DNA of 64,000 nucleotides from Leptasterias polaris. Its lineage: Eukaryota > Echinodermata > Asteroidea > Forcipulatida > Asteriidae. The position numbers were made by a program, and so were the translations under genes. Below the pieces are notes generated by a model that was not told the origin of the DNA, did not search any database, and saw only the letters and a program-made list of their open reading frames with translations. Shown here one piece after another: positions 28,919 to 42,700 of this stretch; position 1 is the first letter of the stretch, and every line of letters begins with the position of its first letter. The DNA is taken from positions 3,100,001 through 3,164,000 of the forward strand of contig JAZGTN010000097.1 of NCBI GenBank assembly GCA_037783415.1, in the 5' to 3' direction.

Positions 28919-31900
28919 AACTGGTGGGTGGTAGATGTCAAGTGGACTTTGCTGTCTGAAAAACAAACAACTCACAAGATTATAAAAATATTAAATAGAC
29001 CGACAATGTTCCAGTTCTCTTTCTTGTATGGACAAATTATGAGCCACAAATGCCTGTAAGTCACTTTGCAGATTATCTACCTCGCTGAGAATTAACAAGA
29101 AGTATTTGATTACATTTTTGCAATTTACTATCCTTTGTATTTTCACTTAACACACTTTTGTAGGCCCTTCCTGTATGTTTGTTTAATGCAAGAGCAATTT
29201 TGTTTCATTATAACTGTTTTAACTATAATCAATGTTGTAGCTGTAATAATTTGATTTTGTATTTTCCATTTATTTCAAGTTACCTTCCATAAAGTCCCAA
29301 ACTTTCTATCCTGATGTTCAAGAGACTTGGACAATTGTCCGAGTTCCCTGTTGGCCTTAGACAAATCTTTCAGGGAAAATGTGTCTTCCATTATAAAAGA
29401 AGGTAAAGTGAAACCAGCAGATGGATTTTATTCTGAGCCATGTCAACAAAGTATAATCATATGTCACAAAGTTTCTTACAAATTTTGAGAAGGTCTTAGT
29501 ACTGACATGTGGTTGGCTTGTAGTCTGTCACAGTGGGCAATCATTTTAACCCAGCTTTAATGATAAAACAAGAGTACATGTAGGTCCATCAGGGATAAAG
29601 AGTCTAATTTTGGTTTCACCCTTAGAACAATGAAATCGGCCCCTAGTTCTAGAGCAGATGGGAAGTTCGAATCCTGTAATTAGTAGTTGGTATCGCAAAC
29701 AGTATCGCAGCACTTTGCCAGAATGAAAGACCAGCGACATGGTTTGGGCCATTTGCACAAAACTGTGAAGCATAAAATACAACTAAGCAAATGTATTTGG
29801 TAAGCAAAATAATAGCGAGACACCAGTCATAACATTGTTAAACCTTTAAAGCGAATGTAAATCTGTGGTGAAGTGAAAATCCTGACTTTTGCAGGAATTT
29901 GATACTGTTTATTGCACTTTGTACGTTTGAAGTACAAACTGCCCTTATGATTGGGTCCCTAGACAACAGGATACAAATACTGTTTGTTTTGAAGGGGGGT
30001 TGAGGGTAATCTCCCCCTCTCTCTCTCTCTACGGACTCTGTCAACACTTGGGTGGGTTGAAGCCCTGGAGACCTTTGTTTTCCATATAAATACCACAGCA
30101 ACACAGAGGAAGAGTCCTCAAGGGGCTAGGTCTTGGCTAGAGACATTTTGTTTCAGTTCTTACACTGTTATGGGTTCAGGTACTCCAGAGGATACCAGAT
30201 GGTAAAACTAGACCCCTGGGTCTGACACATTCTCTGTTGTTTGTTGGTGCGGGGGTCGAAGTAAGAGCTGGTTGCTCATAAATAAAGCTGAACTTGTATG
30301 GAGTTAAACGTAACAGGGAAATGTTTTCACAATGTGCATGTGTTTTGGAAGTATCCGGTTTGAAATGTGCAATCACTAGAACATTCTGCTGGACCACGAC
30401 ATTATGCAAAGAATGCAAAGAATGTATGCGTTTTGAGCGTTTTAATGGAACGCTTTGGTAGTCCAAGGAACGCTTCATATACATCCACAAAGATCCTTAA
30501 CCGATCCAATTAGAAACTTCCTACCATTCTGACTTTAGAAATGCTCTCTTATATCAACCCACCCTTCAAATAATTTGTTTGGTGTTCGATTGTTACAGCC
30601 AGGGCATTTCATAGAGCTGCTCATTTTTACTAAGCAGCAAATTGTTAAGCGATATATTCATGTTAAGCAGAGTTATGAAATTGGGCCCAGGCCTCAGATC
30701 GAAACCAGTTTCAAGGCAGACTGATTCAATTAGCTGGAGTAAGGTTTACGCTAAAACTTCTTTATTTATTCAAATAACCAACACTGTACCTCACTATAAA
30801 GAAATATGTTCAACATGAACACATGGAGAAAGTTAAAAGTCCGAGGCCCCTTCATTACTTGATCTAATTTCCTTAATCTGTAAATCAGTTGTTTTTCATT
30901 TTCTTCATGACCTGAAGTGCTTGTGGGTGTGGCTGTAAGTGAGTCATACCAGTGGAGAAAGCTGACTTATCCTGTCCATTGTATTGAAGGAAATGATATC
31001 CTAAAACAGAATATGCAACAATGGTCTGAATAATTTTGGTTTTCCTTTTTGTGACTCTGGGTAAAATTTCAGTTGGCGCTGTCTTCTTGGTAACATAAGT
31101 TTAGGACAAACTTTGGCAATATTTCAATATTGAAATTATCTTTGATTTATTGAATTGTTTATCATACACATATTCCTCTAATCTATTTTTCAAATATTCT
31201 CTTTTATGGAAAGCCCATTCCCTGAAGTGTCAAGATATATGGCTCATTGAACATAGGTATCTCAGGAAATATAATGTAAGCCGACCGTATTGCCTTTCAG
31301 TCTATTACCAATTTGTTAACCAGAGCTTTTATAGTAAAGACCTTGTAACTGTGACGTCATCAGCTACAAGCAGTCATGTTGGTGAGAAACTTTGCTAATT
31401 TCTTATACAGTCCCTGTGTAGACTGAGCCTACGTTTCTTATAATCAACACAAGGTCTATACATCATTCATGATTTTCGGCCATAAATGCAATGTACTTGT
31501 AAAATAGACTCTCCGTCATGTGTTGAGTTGGGCGTAATGCCTTGTGCACATGGTATAAAAATGAGAGTAAACACCAAGTAACCCACATATTTCCATGTAT
31601 CCGTATTGTGTTCTGCATTATCCGTAAAGACTATGTGCATTGATTGGCATGTATTTGCATTGTTTTAAGCACAATGCATGACAGACACTAAGATGTCCAG
31701 CCTTATGGTGAACTGTGTGGCCAAGCTGCTTATGGTCTATACATCAACCTAGTGTGCTTATGAGGTGATCACCTAAAGATCACATCAAAACATAATTTGT
31801 GACATAAGTTATGTAAGTTAACGCAAGGTGTAAACGTAAACCTTTTATTACTGAAGGGAACACCACAGTGCCAATAATACAAGTATTGGGTGGTCTGTGG

Positions 31901-32995
31901 CACACAGATCTACATGTATAGGGAGAAGTGACAATGCAGCCAGAACTGTTCTCACAAAAAATTGTGTCTAAAACTTTCTGTTAATAATCTACACAAACAG
32001 CTCAATTAATTTGTTTTATGTTTTATGTTTACAACACTTCAAAATAGTGGGAGACATTGATCATACTAAATATGAATGGTTGGTATAGTTGTTCTTGGTA
32101 TAATTTTACGACTTTGTACTATGTTTCAATGCTTTGCATGCTTGTTTATATGTAATCAAATCAGGTCATCTTTAGATATTAATAGTCTGTCCATTTTTCA
32201 GAGGATTCATTTTGTTTTTCTAATGAACACTCTTAGTCACAACCAGTGATTTGATAAGTCCCTGTGGTGATTTGCTTCCGAGTCATTCAAGTTCAAGTGT
32301 TTTGATATTTTGAGTCAAGGTACCACGCTCCATTTTGTTTTGATTGACAGTATAATTTGCTCTTGTAATCAAGTTTAGAGCTACACCCGACAAACCTGGC
32401 CCTTTTCCCAAACCTTGGCCTGGTGTCTGGCTTAGGCTTTATTATCAAGTTTTGAGCAGTGTGCATTTTTTTACTGAGTTTCCAACATCAAACGAAGCCA
32501 AGAGACGGAGCCTCAAAGGTTTGGGAAAAGCCCTGGATCTTGGTCATGTACCCCTCTTACTGTAACGTTAACAAATAGCGAAAAAAGTTGAACAAAAGTT
32601 ATGAATGGAGGAAATACTAGGTGATGGTTCCATGATGTTGATGTTGATCTCTGTTTAACTTATGTTATTTTAAACTCTTTATAACTCTTTAGTTTCTTTT
32701 GCATATAGTTTCTTTCACTAATTGAGAAGTAGATACGTGTTTTGCAGCTAGATGTACATGTAATTTGCAAGGAAAGCAGAGGTTTAGTTTTATCAACACA
32801 TTGGAATGCATTGTGTGTCACTGTCATGGTTACAGATATTCGTTTTAATATTGTTCTCTTTAGTTTCCCTGCGTTTGAAAGTAACAAGGACACGGGGCAC
32901 TGGAAAATAATATATCTGAGTGGTATTTACTATTTTATATGAAGCGGTAAATATTATTAAAGAGATAAAACTATGGAGAAAATAGTATGCTGGAA

Positions 32996-33001
32996 TTTAT
33001 T
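32996..33001 (-). terminator. Candidate PNO1 poly(A) signal
   Basis: AATAAA on the minus strand, 0.7 kb beyond the PNO1 stop, with a second one at 33007-33012. Confidence 0.3.
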
Positions 33002-33702
33002 GTGATTTTATTGTGATTCTCAATGTCTCAACACCAGGTATCCCACCTGATTCACCAAAAAACTGTCCAATAGACAAGCCATGGAGCTGCTTACCACAAC
33101 ATTTTCTGCCTCAAGCACAAAATTCTGCTGTACAGCACCATGAAAGTCCCAAATCTCATAGTAATGAGAACAAACTCAAATCCATAATTTATACCACTCA
33201 AGTGGCATGGCTGCTTACACAAAAGTGACTTATGGACTTCCGCCCTCTATTGACAGGTCATATTAAATCTACTGTTCACAGATTCATGTGTCATGTATCT
33301 GTGGGGACTGGGCATACTTATGAAGCATACACTTGAGACTAAACACAAAGATAAAGGGTCAATCTGACAAAACAAGTGTCACGATCATCAATGGCAGGGC
33401 TGGATCCCACCCACCAGTCTACTGGCTGACCATAATATGACTAATTGACAGTGGCACCGTGTGGCGTTCTTTACTTCCTCGTCCATCTGTATACAACTTG
33501 GGTTTCATTTCTGGGCTAGACTTCTGATCAGAATGAACCCTCCTGTCTGACTATAATCTTATCAGGTCGTGGCAGCAGCTTAAAACATCAAACAGGCATA
33601 GCCCACCCTCTTAAAAATATCTCAGCGCAATTAGTATCTGAGCTGTACACTATATATAGTGATATTCAATCCTTCAAGTTCATATTTATAGATGGCCTGT
33701 TG

Positions 33703-33770
33703 CTAAAATCTCTCTGCTGACCGACTAGCCACAGCTCTCATGTTGCCATAGACCTTGGATGGTGGACTTC
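33703..33770 (-). CDS. PNO1: PNO1 terminal exon
   Basis: 68 nt, ending in TAG (complement of 33703-33705). Encodes the end of the protein, [20 protein letters not shown] then Phe. Acceptor CCCGATACAG. It is too short to stand out as an open frame and was found by homology to the PNO1 C-terminus. Confidence 0.95.
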
Positions 33771-36700
33771 CTGTATCGGGAGGAGGGGACAAGTTGAAGG
33801 AGGGGGAGAGAAGAAGAGAAAAAGTGTCTTAATCTGTGACATTGTTCTCCACAAAGTGAATCGCTGTGGTTTTTAAAAATAGGCGGATTACTGTAACTTG
33901 GTTTTTGTTATTCAAAGGTTTATGTTTAGAAGTTGATCATCATGTTGACATGTTAGTCAGCGATGAGCTCATTTATAGGTAGGGCCGCTTAACTGCATTT
34001 GAGAAATTGCTTTGCATAAACCAGAGTTAGGCCAGCCACAAGCAACGTACATGGATCTGTCATTTAACCACTTCACGCCCATATTTTAAAACATTTCCCA
34101 TGCCAATGACGCAGTGATAATTTTCTGAACTTTTAGTTTCAGAAAGGACTTTGGCACAACTTTATGGCCCTGCTGACCACGCTTAATAGTCACTATTGTC
34201 TGCTTACATGGTTAGAACAAAATTTCAGCAATAGCTACGTAACTGAAGAATGCTTAGTAACATGAAGAATGAATGCACAAACGCAAAAAACCAAGCAAAT
34301 ATTCATGCATTAGGAAATTTGTGTCCAGTGCCCAATTTCATGGAGCTACTAAGAAGAATATTGCTTAACAGTTTTCTGATTAGCAAAAATGTGCAGGATA
34401 TCAGTCAAAAGTGTTACATGTTAGATAGTATTTGAACTGGTAAAATTAATCTGGTAAGCATAATGTTGCTGTGCTTAGCTACTTTTTGTGCTTAAGCAGC
34501 CCTATGAAAGTGGGCCCTGGTAAATTCCAATGACACAATGTCAGATAAAGGAATAAGATGATCTCACCTAATATTAAGTTGCAGATAGCCGTCCTGGCAA
34601 TCTTGATGTTCTGGAAAGAGCCCAGGATGTTGATTTTACTGCCGGCTAGAACGATCCGTGTCTTGGTAACGTTCTCAATTGTGAACTTGGTTTTACCACC
34701 TTTGCCAGCGACACGTCCGATGGCTCTTGATAAGTGATCACCTTTCAGAGGTTTTACTGTAAAATTAAGTACATTTTGAATTTAGATTTAGCTTGTTAAA
34801 AAGTAATCTATTGCCCAACATGTGATCATAGGTATTACTTGTAATTTGGGGTTGGACAAAGAAACACTGACTAGAGAAGGATTTGAACCTGCGACCTCCA
34901 GATTGATTGTGCTGGTGCTCTACCAACTGAGCTATTAGCCCTAATGTTGGCAGTCAATATCTTTGTCCGGGGTGCCAGTCATGGCTTAATGTCCCAGCTG
35001 AAGGACAAATCAATTATGGTAAAGTATCTTGCTCAAGGACACAAGTGCCACGACAGGGAGCTGAACCCACACTCTGCTGATCAGAAACACCAAAGCTTGA
35101 GCTCTTAACTGCTCGGCCACGACACGCCAACATTTACACCATATTTGCTTTTTAATTTTGTTCTTGTTGTAACAGTGTAGCGAGTAAATCATTTTTTTTT
35201 TTTACCCAGAAAATACACCAAAGGTACATACTGTTAGGCTGAACAACCACTGACATGAAATATCTCTTCATACACAATTTAAACCATTGTTCAATGGAGG
35301 CAATTTCCAGTGCCTGAAATATGGTTGTGAACAATAGAGGGCGACATATTGTTTTAGGATATACAAATGGGTGAGGTTCAACTTGGATAATTACGATGAA
35401 CAGGGGTCGTGTTTTAAAAATATAACAATGTACACATAAAAATAATCCAGAGGAATGTAATTGTTACTTTGATTGAAATCCAGGGAAAATATTGCAAAAA
35501 TGTCTACAGGATTGAAACTTACTGGCAGTAGTTTGTTTCCTTCTTAATTTATATCCCTAGGGACACATATCACACAGCACAGAGATAGCCATGGATCATT
35601 TCTTGGTTCGGAGCCAACTCTGGCCACTCAGTCAGCATGGTATGGTCTAATTACACTGGGAGCAGCCAAGGTTGAACTGACTCCCGATGACTGGTCTTGT
35701 GGACATGAGTCAAATGTTTTTTACGCAATTGGAAAATAGTAACTATGGGTTAGCATTCATTCCCAATTCTTCTGGCAGTCAATTTAGGAGGAAAAGTACT
35801 TCAAAACATATCCTGTGCCCAATCGCTGGGGTGGCGGGTAATTGTTAAGTCAGAGAATTAAGGCATAGTGCCTGGACATTAGGAAGAGATTTAATCAAGG
35901 ATAAGATAAGGGGGACTGGGGGGGGGGGTCGGGAGGGGGATAAGAAATAAGGAAAAACAGAGTGTGGATAAAATGGCCGACATGTGCATGCAGTTGTGTA
36001 AATGAAATTGATTGTATGGAAATTAATGAATAATATGATTGAATTCATTGAGGCCTCACCGTCAGCTATTTCAAATGTTTCAAGGAACAGCTCGTCTAGT
36101 CGGAGTAATGCCAACGAGTCCTAAAATGGGAAAACAAAAAAGTGTTAAATGTATACAAATTATTCATACAGAGTAGAGTCAGCTCTAAGTATGTATACTT
36201 GGCATCTATTGAAGAAAGTGCCATTGATCTAATTTATCTGACGTCATTATCACAATATTTGTGGTTGCGTCATTTTGGTGGTTTATGTCCCTGTGTTTTA
36301 TACAGTGTTGTGCGTATTTTGGGAATGTATATTTCAGTGTTTACATGGTTATCACAGTTTTACTCTCAAAATGACAAGCTTGGCAAAAAACATAGCTTCA
36401 AGTAATGTTGGTGCAAGGGGCAAATAGACAGATTAATTGTGTATTTTCTAGCGTGCAAAGCATTCATTATTTGGATTTCAACAGGATAAGCAAAGTTATG
36501 TTTTTGAATTATGAGACCCATTTATGTAGCACCTTCTAATGGTTTACAAGGTGCTGCGGAGCATTCAGCAGCCACTGCCAGAAACACCAGGGCAAACCCC
36601 TTCCCTTAGTGATAAGTGTAACTGGGTTCCCAATACATGCATTACACAACACGCGGGACTTACGACTTTATGTCCCATCTGAAGGGACGAAACAATAATG

Positions 36701-39700
36701 GTTAAGTGTCTTGCTTAAGGACACAAGTATCAAGACCGGGACCTGAACCCACACTCTGCTGATCAGAAACACCAGAGCTTGAGTCCGGTGCTCTTGACCC
36801 CTCGACAATATCACTGGACCCCCCATAAACCCATTACATACTCACTTGAACTTCAAAGCCTAGAATGAACGCCTTGACAAAGTCATGACCTTTCTGTAAT
36901 GCTCCAACGTCCGATGTCTCCTTTGAACTCTATAAAAAAAGAAGAAGCAGCAGATCAAAAATTAAAGTATATGTAGTACTCATTTACTGGTAGTAACAAC
37001 ACCATCAGGGACAAATTTAATAGAACTGCTTAAGCACAAAAAGTAGTTAAGCACACCCAAAATATGCTCACCAGAATAAGGTTACCAGCAAAAAAAAAAC
37101 ATGTCACATGTACCACCATCTATGACTGGTATCCTGCTCACTTTTGCCGGGCAGAAAAGTTTCAAGTTATAATTTTTGCTTCAGCAGCTCTATGATATTG
37201 GGCCCTAGTTGCCAAATCGACTCAGGTAAGTTTGGTTGCTCAAGATGCTTCAAGGACCTTTACACTTTTTGGCATGATGAAATGTAAATGCTAAAATTGT
37301 TGAACATTTCTGCAAAAAACTCTTCACATTATTATTTGTGTTTTACCCATACACCCATTTGTGTTAAGCACTACATACTCGGTACTTTCCCCCAGAGTCA
37401 TGTGAAAGAAATCCAGAGGCATATTACTTGGGTGGGATTCAAACCCACAACCTTAGCCATTCTAGAGCAGATGTCTAACCACTAGACCACCGAGAGTGCC
37501 CGGTAGCTGGAGGCAGTTTTAATCTTTTATTTTAGCGGCGGGTACTAAGCTTGGGCGATATTGCCTTTTTTCATTCACGATACATCGTCAAAAATATATC
37601 GCGATATTCGATGATATCGCGGTTAATTTGTGACGTGCGTTGATGAGGGAACCCACTTCAGATTTAAAAATAGTGTTAAAACTGAAGTGCCGCGAATTGG
37701 TTATTGATGTAAGGAAATTTGATAAAGGCTGTAAGGCTCTCCATTCTAGCCATGGTTTTATTCTTCATGTTACCCGAAGCACCACGACACAGGCTGATTG
37801 GCTGATTCCTGACCGGCCGCTTTCCGATTGGCCGATCGCGTGAATAATTATGACGTAGTGCTTCTCACAGCTTTCCGATTGGCCGATCGCGTGAATAATT
37901 ATGACGTAATGCTTCTCACAGCTTTCCGATTGGCCGATCGCGTGAATAATTATGACGTAGTGCTTCTCACAGCACTGCCATAGTATTCATCACCTCGATC
38001 CCGCAGATGTGCTTGCATGCTCCTAATGTGGTAAACTTTATAGTTAGGGGGTGAAGGAATGGCGTGTAGCTGTGGGAACGAAAAGGCAAGGGAAATTCCC
38101 TTTGTGAGAAATCACCTCGTGGTACGGTCGGGAAACGTCCGAGGAACGTTTTTATACATGTACATGTATGTGCGTGAGCAATACCGCACAGTTTTCGTTT
38201 GTTTGATGTTGGTCTGTATGAGACCATGGCTACCTCCATGATGAGACCGTCTGTTTGATGTCGGTCTTTTCAAAGAATCCCAGTCGGGGATCAATAGTAG
38301 GGAATCTTGCGGTTGCGGTCGGTGCCTTTTTATGTTTTTAAACAGCTCATATCATCTCGATTAGGAAATGCATCGCGATACTTCATCGAAACCGCGATTT
38401 GCCGATATTGCGATTTAAAAAAACAGACACGATATCGTAATCGTTTAAAAAATTGTATCGCGATTTTCGATAATATCGTGGTATCGCCCAAGCTTAGCGG
38501 GTACCCGCAGGTACCACAACGATAGACTCTTCACAAACTCTAATGACCATTACCTTTATTTCTACATGTCTTGTCTTGAGATTGAACCTGATCTGTAGTT
38601 TAAGATGCTCAACGATGGGTGTGTAAATCTTGAGCCAGTTTTCCTTCAGTGGTGTGTATCTATGAGAAGTGACTGGAATCTTCCGCGTCTCATTACTTCC
38701 TTCCTGAATATCCACAAGAAGACAAGGAAGTCGATTGTTAAAGAAGAATTGCATCATGGAATCTGATTCAGACTAAATACATTCATTATCAAAATAATAG
38801 AACAAATATACAATTTTAATACTTAATAGATGTACTTAAAAAGTATCATGGGAAAAACACTAATTAAAGTGACACTGTACATTCTGGGGCACCTCGGGTC
38901 CAGCATATACTAGGCCAATTAAAAACCAAGTACCAGCTGATCGTCCCTAACCTCATGCTTTTTTGAAGTCGCATCCTTATTTTAACAATTGTTATTTTAT
39001 TTTTATCCACCAAAAGACAAATTATTTTGGTGTATATTCGCTTCATCTTGGCACAATTTTGTTGACGAATGACTTCTAAGTTGTTCAAAGCAAATTTTTA
39101 GTCTGGCTCTTAAAATATAAAAAGGGCCTTATTCTCCTCTTTTAGAACCCCTCCCCCCCCAGTCGATCAACTGGTGTAATTTTTGTTTTACTTGGCCCTA
39201 CTTGGCAGTGTGCCGAATTGGCTTTCTTTAACTTTTAGTAAACAACATAAAGCTGGAAAGGCACACTGAACAGGCGCAGTGATTGTTTTTTTGGACAAAT
39301 TTAGTAATGAAAAATGTTTGTCTGTTTGTCTGCGCTACTACATGATGTAGACTTAAAATTTTGACACCTGAGGCTGTACTAGCGCAGATGTAAATTTCTT
39401 TTTTAAAGGAGTACAGCACCCCAGTTACTGGGTCTAGTTTTGCGCCAACTTTGTCGTCATGACTTCATATTCATGAGATGGGAATCAGACCATTTTACAA
39501 TGCCAGACTTATTTCCCACAAATCAGAAAAAGAAAAGGTATTAATTATCACTATTTGGTACAGAAGTGTATTCTTTTGGGGTAAAAAAAAAAAATGAAAA
39601 AGCCGATTTGGAATCAAACCCAGAGCGTGTTGGTTGTAATGTGGTTTTGTTTCCTCTCTGCCACTCTGCTTTAAATAGCTATCATTGTTGTATACTCATG

Positions 39701-42700
39701 TAAACATTAAAGAGGGCGCCATACATTCCATCTAGCCGGCTTAATAAAAGTTTACTGAAAGCTTTACATTGTTAAAAACAGCCACTGAATTCTGTTCACA
39801 CCCTCGCGACACCGGTGACAGATTTTGAAGTTGCAATCCAAATTGGCAGCGATCAATCTTTATTCTTAGAACTTAGAAGTAATTTTGAGCGGATTGAAAA
39901 GGTTTTTTTTGCAATAACTTTTTAATTAACACAGGTTAGTAATTTCAACAACATCCAAAGCACTTGGGAGAAGCTAAAGTAATATTAATAAGAGGCAAAT
40001 TGACACACTTAGTTGGTTTAGCTGCACGATTTATAAATGTCGAAGTGTGGCCAAGGATTCAGCTTGGCCACACAAGTAAAGTGGGTCTAGGCCGCTAGTG
40101 ACTGCAGATGTCAACATTTGTAAAAAAAGGAGTACAGCACCCGGTGGCCCAGGTAACCTTTCATAATTTTGTTGATCCTATTCCAAGTACTACTTCCTCC
40201 TCCTACACCCACATCCTCTCTGAAATTCATTTTCCTGGTTCATTAATATAAATAGCACACACTATTATTAATTATCACAAAATGAATGTTCAGTCCACAG
40301 AAACTAGAGATGGTTTTCAGTTTTACTTTTACCAGTCCTCTTTTTCTACCTCCATGGTTTTGAGTGAAATACCCACTGACTAGGGTTTTCAGCTTGTATG
40401 TGCGAGACTGACGCACTCTACACACACAGCGCATAGTCCACACCGAAAATCTTTCATCTCAAAAATTCAACAACTTTTACATGTCGAAATCTAACGAGCA
40501 ACAGTTCATTAGAAAGCTTAGAGTTTCAGCAATCCAATAACGTACATAAAATAGCAGTCGGAGGCATGTGCGACAGCCTATGCTTTTATGAATGAACCAC
40601 TCTCGCCCCACCCAGCCTTTCCCGAAGCGTTGCGAGAGAGAACGTTCGTGAGTATTCGGCCTGTAAAAATTGCCGAGCGACTGTGAAGGCATCCACTCGG
40701 AGCGCTCTCCGCGCTCCGAACACTTGTGATTGACATGAAAACGAGTTTCCCAGAATAGCCGAAGGGGTACTTTACATGTCGTTGTTTTGTCGTCATCCAC
40801 AGCTGGTCTACGAGCAAAGTTACGAAAAGACAAAAAGTAAACTCAATTTCTTGAGGTGAAATCTTCATATTGAAAGGTACGATCGATCACTGATTGAATG
40901 TTACATGTCTTAACCATCATTTGTGAGAGTGTTGAGCCTTAAATATGTTTAGTTGTTAACGGAGAGCGTATTTTCTATACCCTTTCAAAAGCCCTTTTGA
41001 CGGAAACGAACGCCATGCTGTTCGTGCGTGTGTAGGCCTATTCAACGGGGTACTCACCCGTGAAAGCACGGCGTGATGCACGGTGTGGCCCCGGTCGTTC
41101 AAATCTGGTTGTGCCAACCATGGAATAATAAAATAATGCAGTTTTGGGAATTTTATAATAAATATCCATCTCACATAATATGCAGGATATATTTCTAGGG
41201 ACATCAGAATTATTACAATCAGCCGATTTTTTTTTTTATCACAACGTTTCCCTCTCAAACAAAGGCATAACCCTCCCCGTATTAAGAAATGGTACAATCG
41301 TACACAGGATGCACAAGACCCTTTTTCGGGCGATACCATTATTACTAAAGGTATGTTTTTCATATTCGTGGAGGGGCAGACCAAAGTAATCAAATTGAAA
41401 ACAAATCCCATATTTGTTGTTGAAATGTTTGAATTATTTTGTTCAATTGTCTTACTATAATGTGCATTTAGCTGTAAATACAATTAAAACAATAAATACA
41501 AACCAAAATTTTAATTATTAAAGAAAATAAAAGTTTTCAACTCCTCATCATAATTCCAATATTAATTGTACACAAAGGAACCAGACTATTTTTCATTCCA
41601 GCCTCGGTTTGGTTACATTGATTTGAATGGGAGAAAACAAGATGGCCGCAGCTTGTAAAGGGTTTATGTAATATTATTATATTTATTGAGAATCAAACAA
41701 TAGTTTTTACATTGAACAACATTAATAAGTAAATATGTAATCAGTTCTCTTACTCAAGCCCAACTTTTGTGCACAGATGTCCCTGACCAAGCACCATTTC
41801 TCTTAAAATGATTATTAATTGGCGTGTTTCCATGGCAACAAGCAAATTATGGATTTTGTGGTTTAATTGAATGTTACCATATCCTAATAATAACCCAGAC
41901 ACACTTTTAGCAACAGTTCAGCTATATCATTGCCAGTAACTATATTTATTTCATTTATTAAATTATCCAAACATTACGGACACATATCTCCGTCTATTCT
42001 AACAAGAGAATGTACTTGTTTCCATGGCAACCATCAAATCTGTTTTGATGATTTTGATAATTAATATATTTTCATAAAGTCCATACCAAATTACCCTAAT
42101 GCTGAAAGTTTGATTAGAATATTTAAGCCCTACTAGAAGTTGTACTGATTTAATTAATTAGAATCCATTCAAATTATGTTTGATTCTGGGCCATTGAGGG
42201 GTATAGTATACACAGTGTATGGACTGTCGGTCGGGCTTCATCGAATGGTGTTTACTTAATTAAATAAAACATGATTTAAAGACCATTGTGTTTCTTTCAT
42301 CAAGACCTTTAATTTGGTATAAAGATTGAGTATTTTGGATAAGGAATTATTTTTCACCTGAAAACCCTACACTGACTAATGTATCGTAGGACGCCCTGTA
42401 TTCAGGGCGTCCCTGAAATCGAGGCAAATCTTTTACCTCTCTGTGCGCGATGTAAACAGTCCCTAGATACAATTTTTGTGGTTTGACTTGCCAAGCAAAG
42501 AGTCTCCTCTCATTTGACCAAAACTTAGAAACATGTAAGGCTCCACTGGTTAGTTGCACTTGTAAATGCAAAAAGTTGTGGTATTTAGGCATTTCTGCAA
42601 GGTACAAAAATATGTCATACTGTCGGGGCCATAAAAAAAAAATTCCCCACCGAAAAAGTTTCATCAAACACTTTTTCAATTCACAATTCACGATGATCAA

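Larger units (their letters stand above)
27531..33702. other. SPAST 3' UTR and convergent spacer to PNO1
   Basis: SPAST (+) and PNO1 (-) point at each other across 6.2 kb. No coding exon was recognised. AATAAA occurs on the plus strand at 28792-28797 and 28913-28918 (candidate SPAST poly(A) signals) and on the minus strand at 32996-33001 (candidate PNO1 signal). Repeats are sparse: a CT tract near 30010 and the dispersed repeat at 30597-30690. Confidence 0.6.

Noticed and set aside
40956..41483. 175-codon minus-strand frame in PNO1 intron 1
   Set aside because: Longest non-repeat frame, but no known family, no good splice sites, and a composition like repetitive DNA; the neighbouring 118- and 96-codon frames overlap each other in different frames.
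42347..42700. 117-codon minus-strand frame in PNO1 intron 1
   Set aside because: No homology recognised and it runs through a hairpin and poly-A tract; treated as chance.
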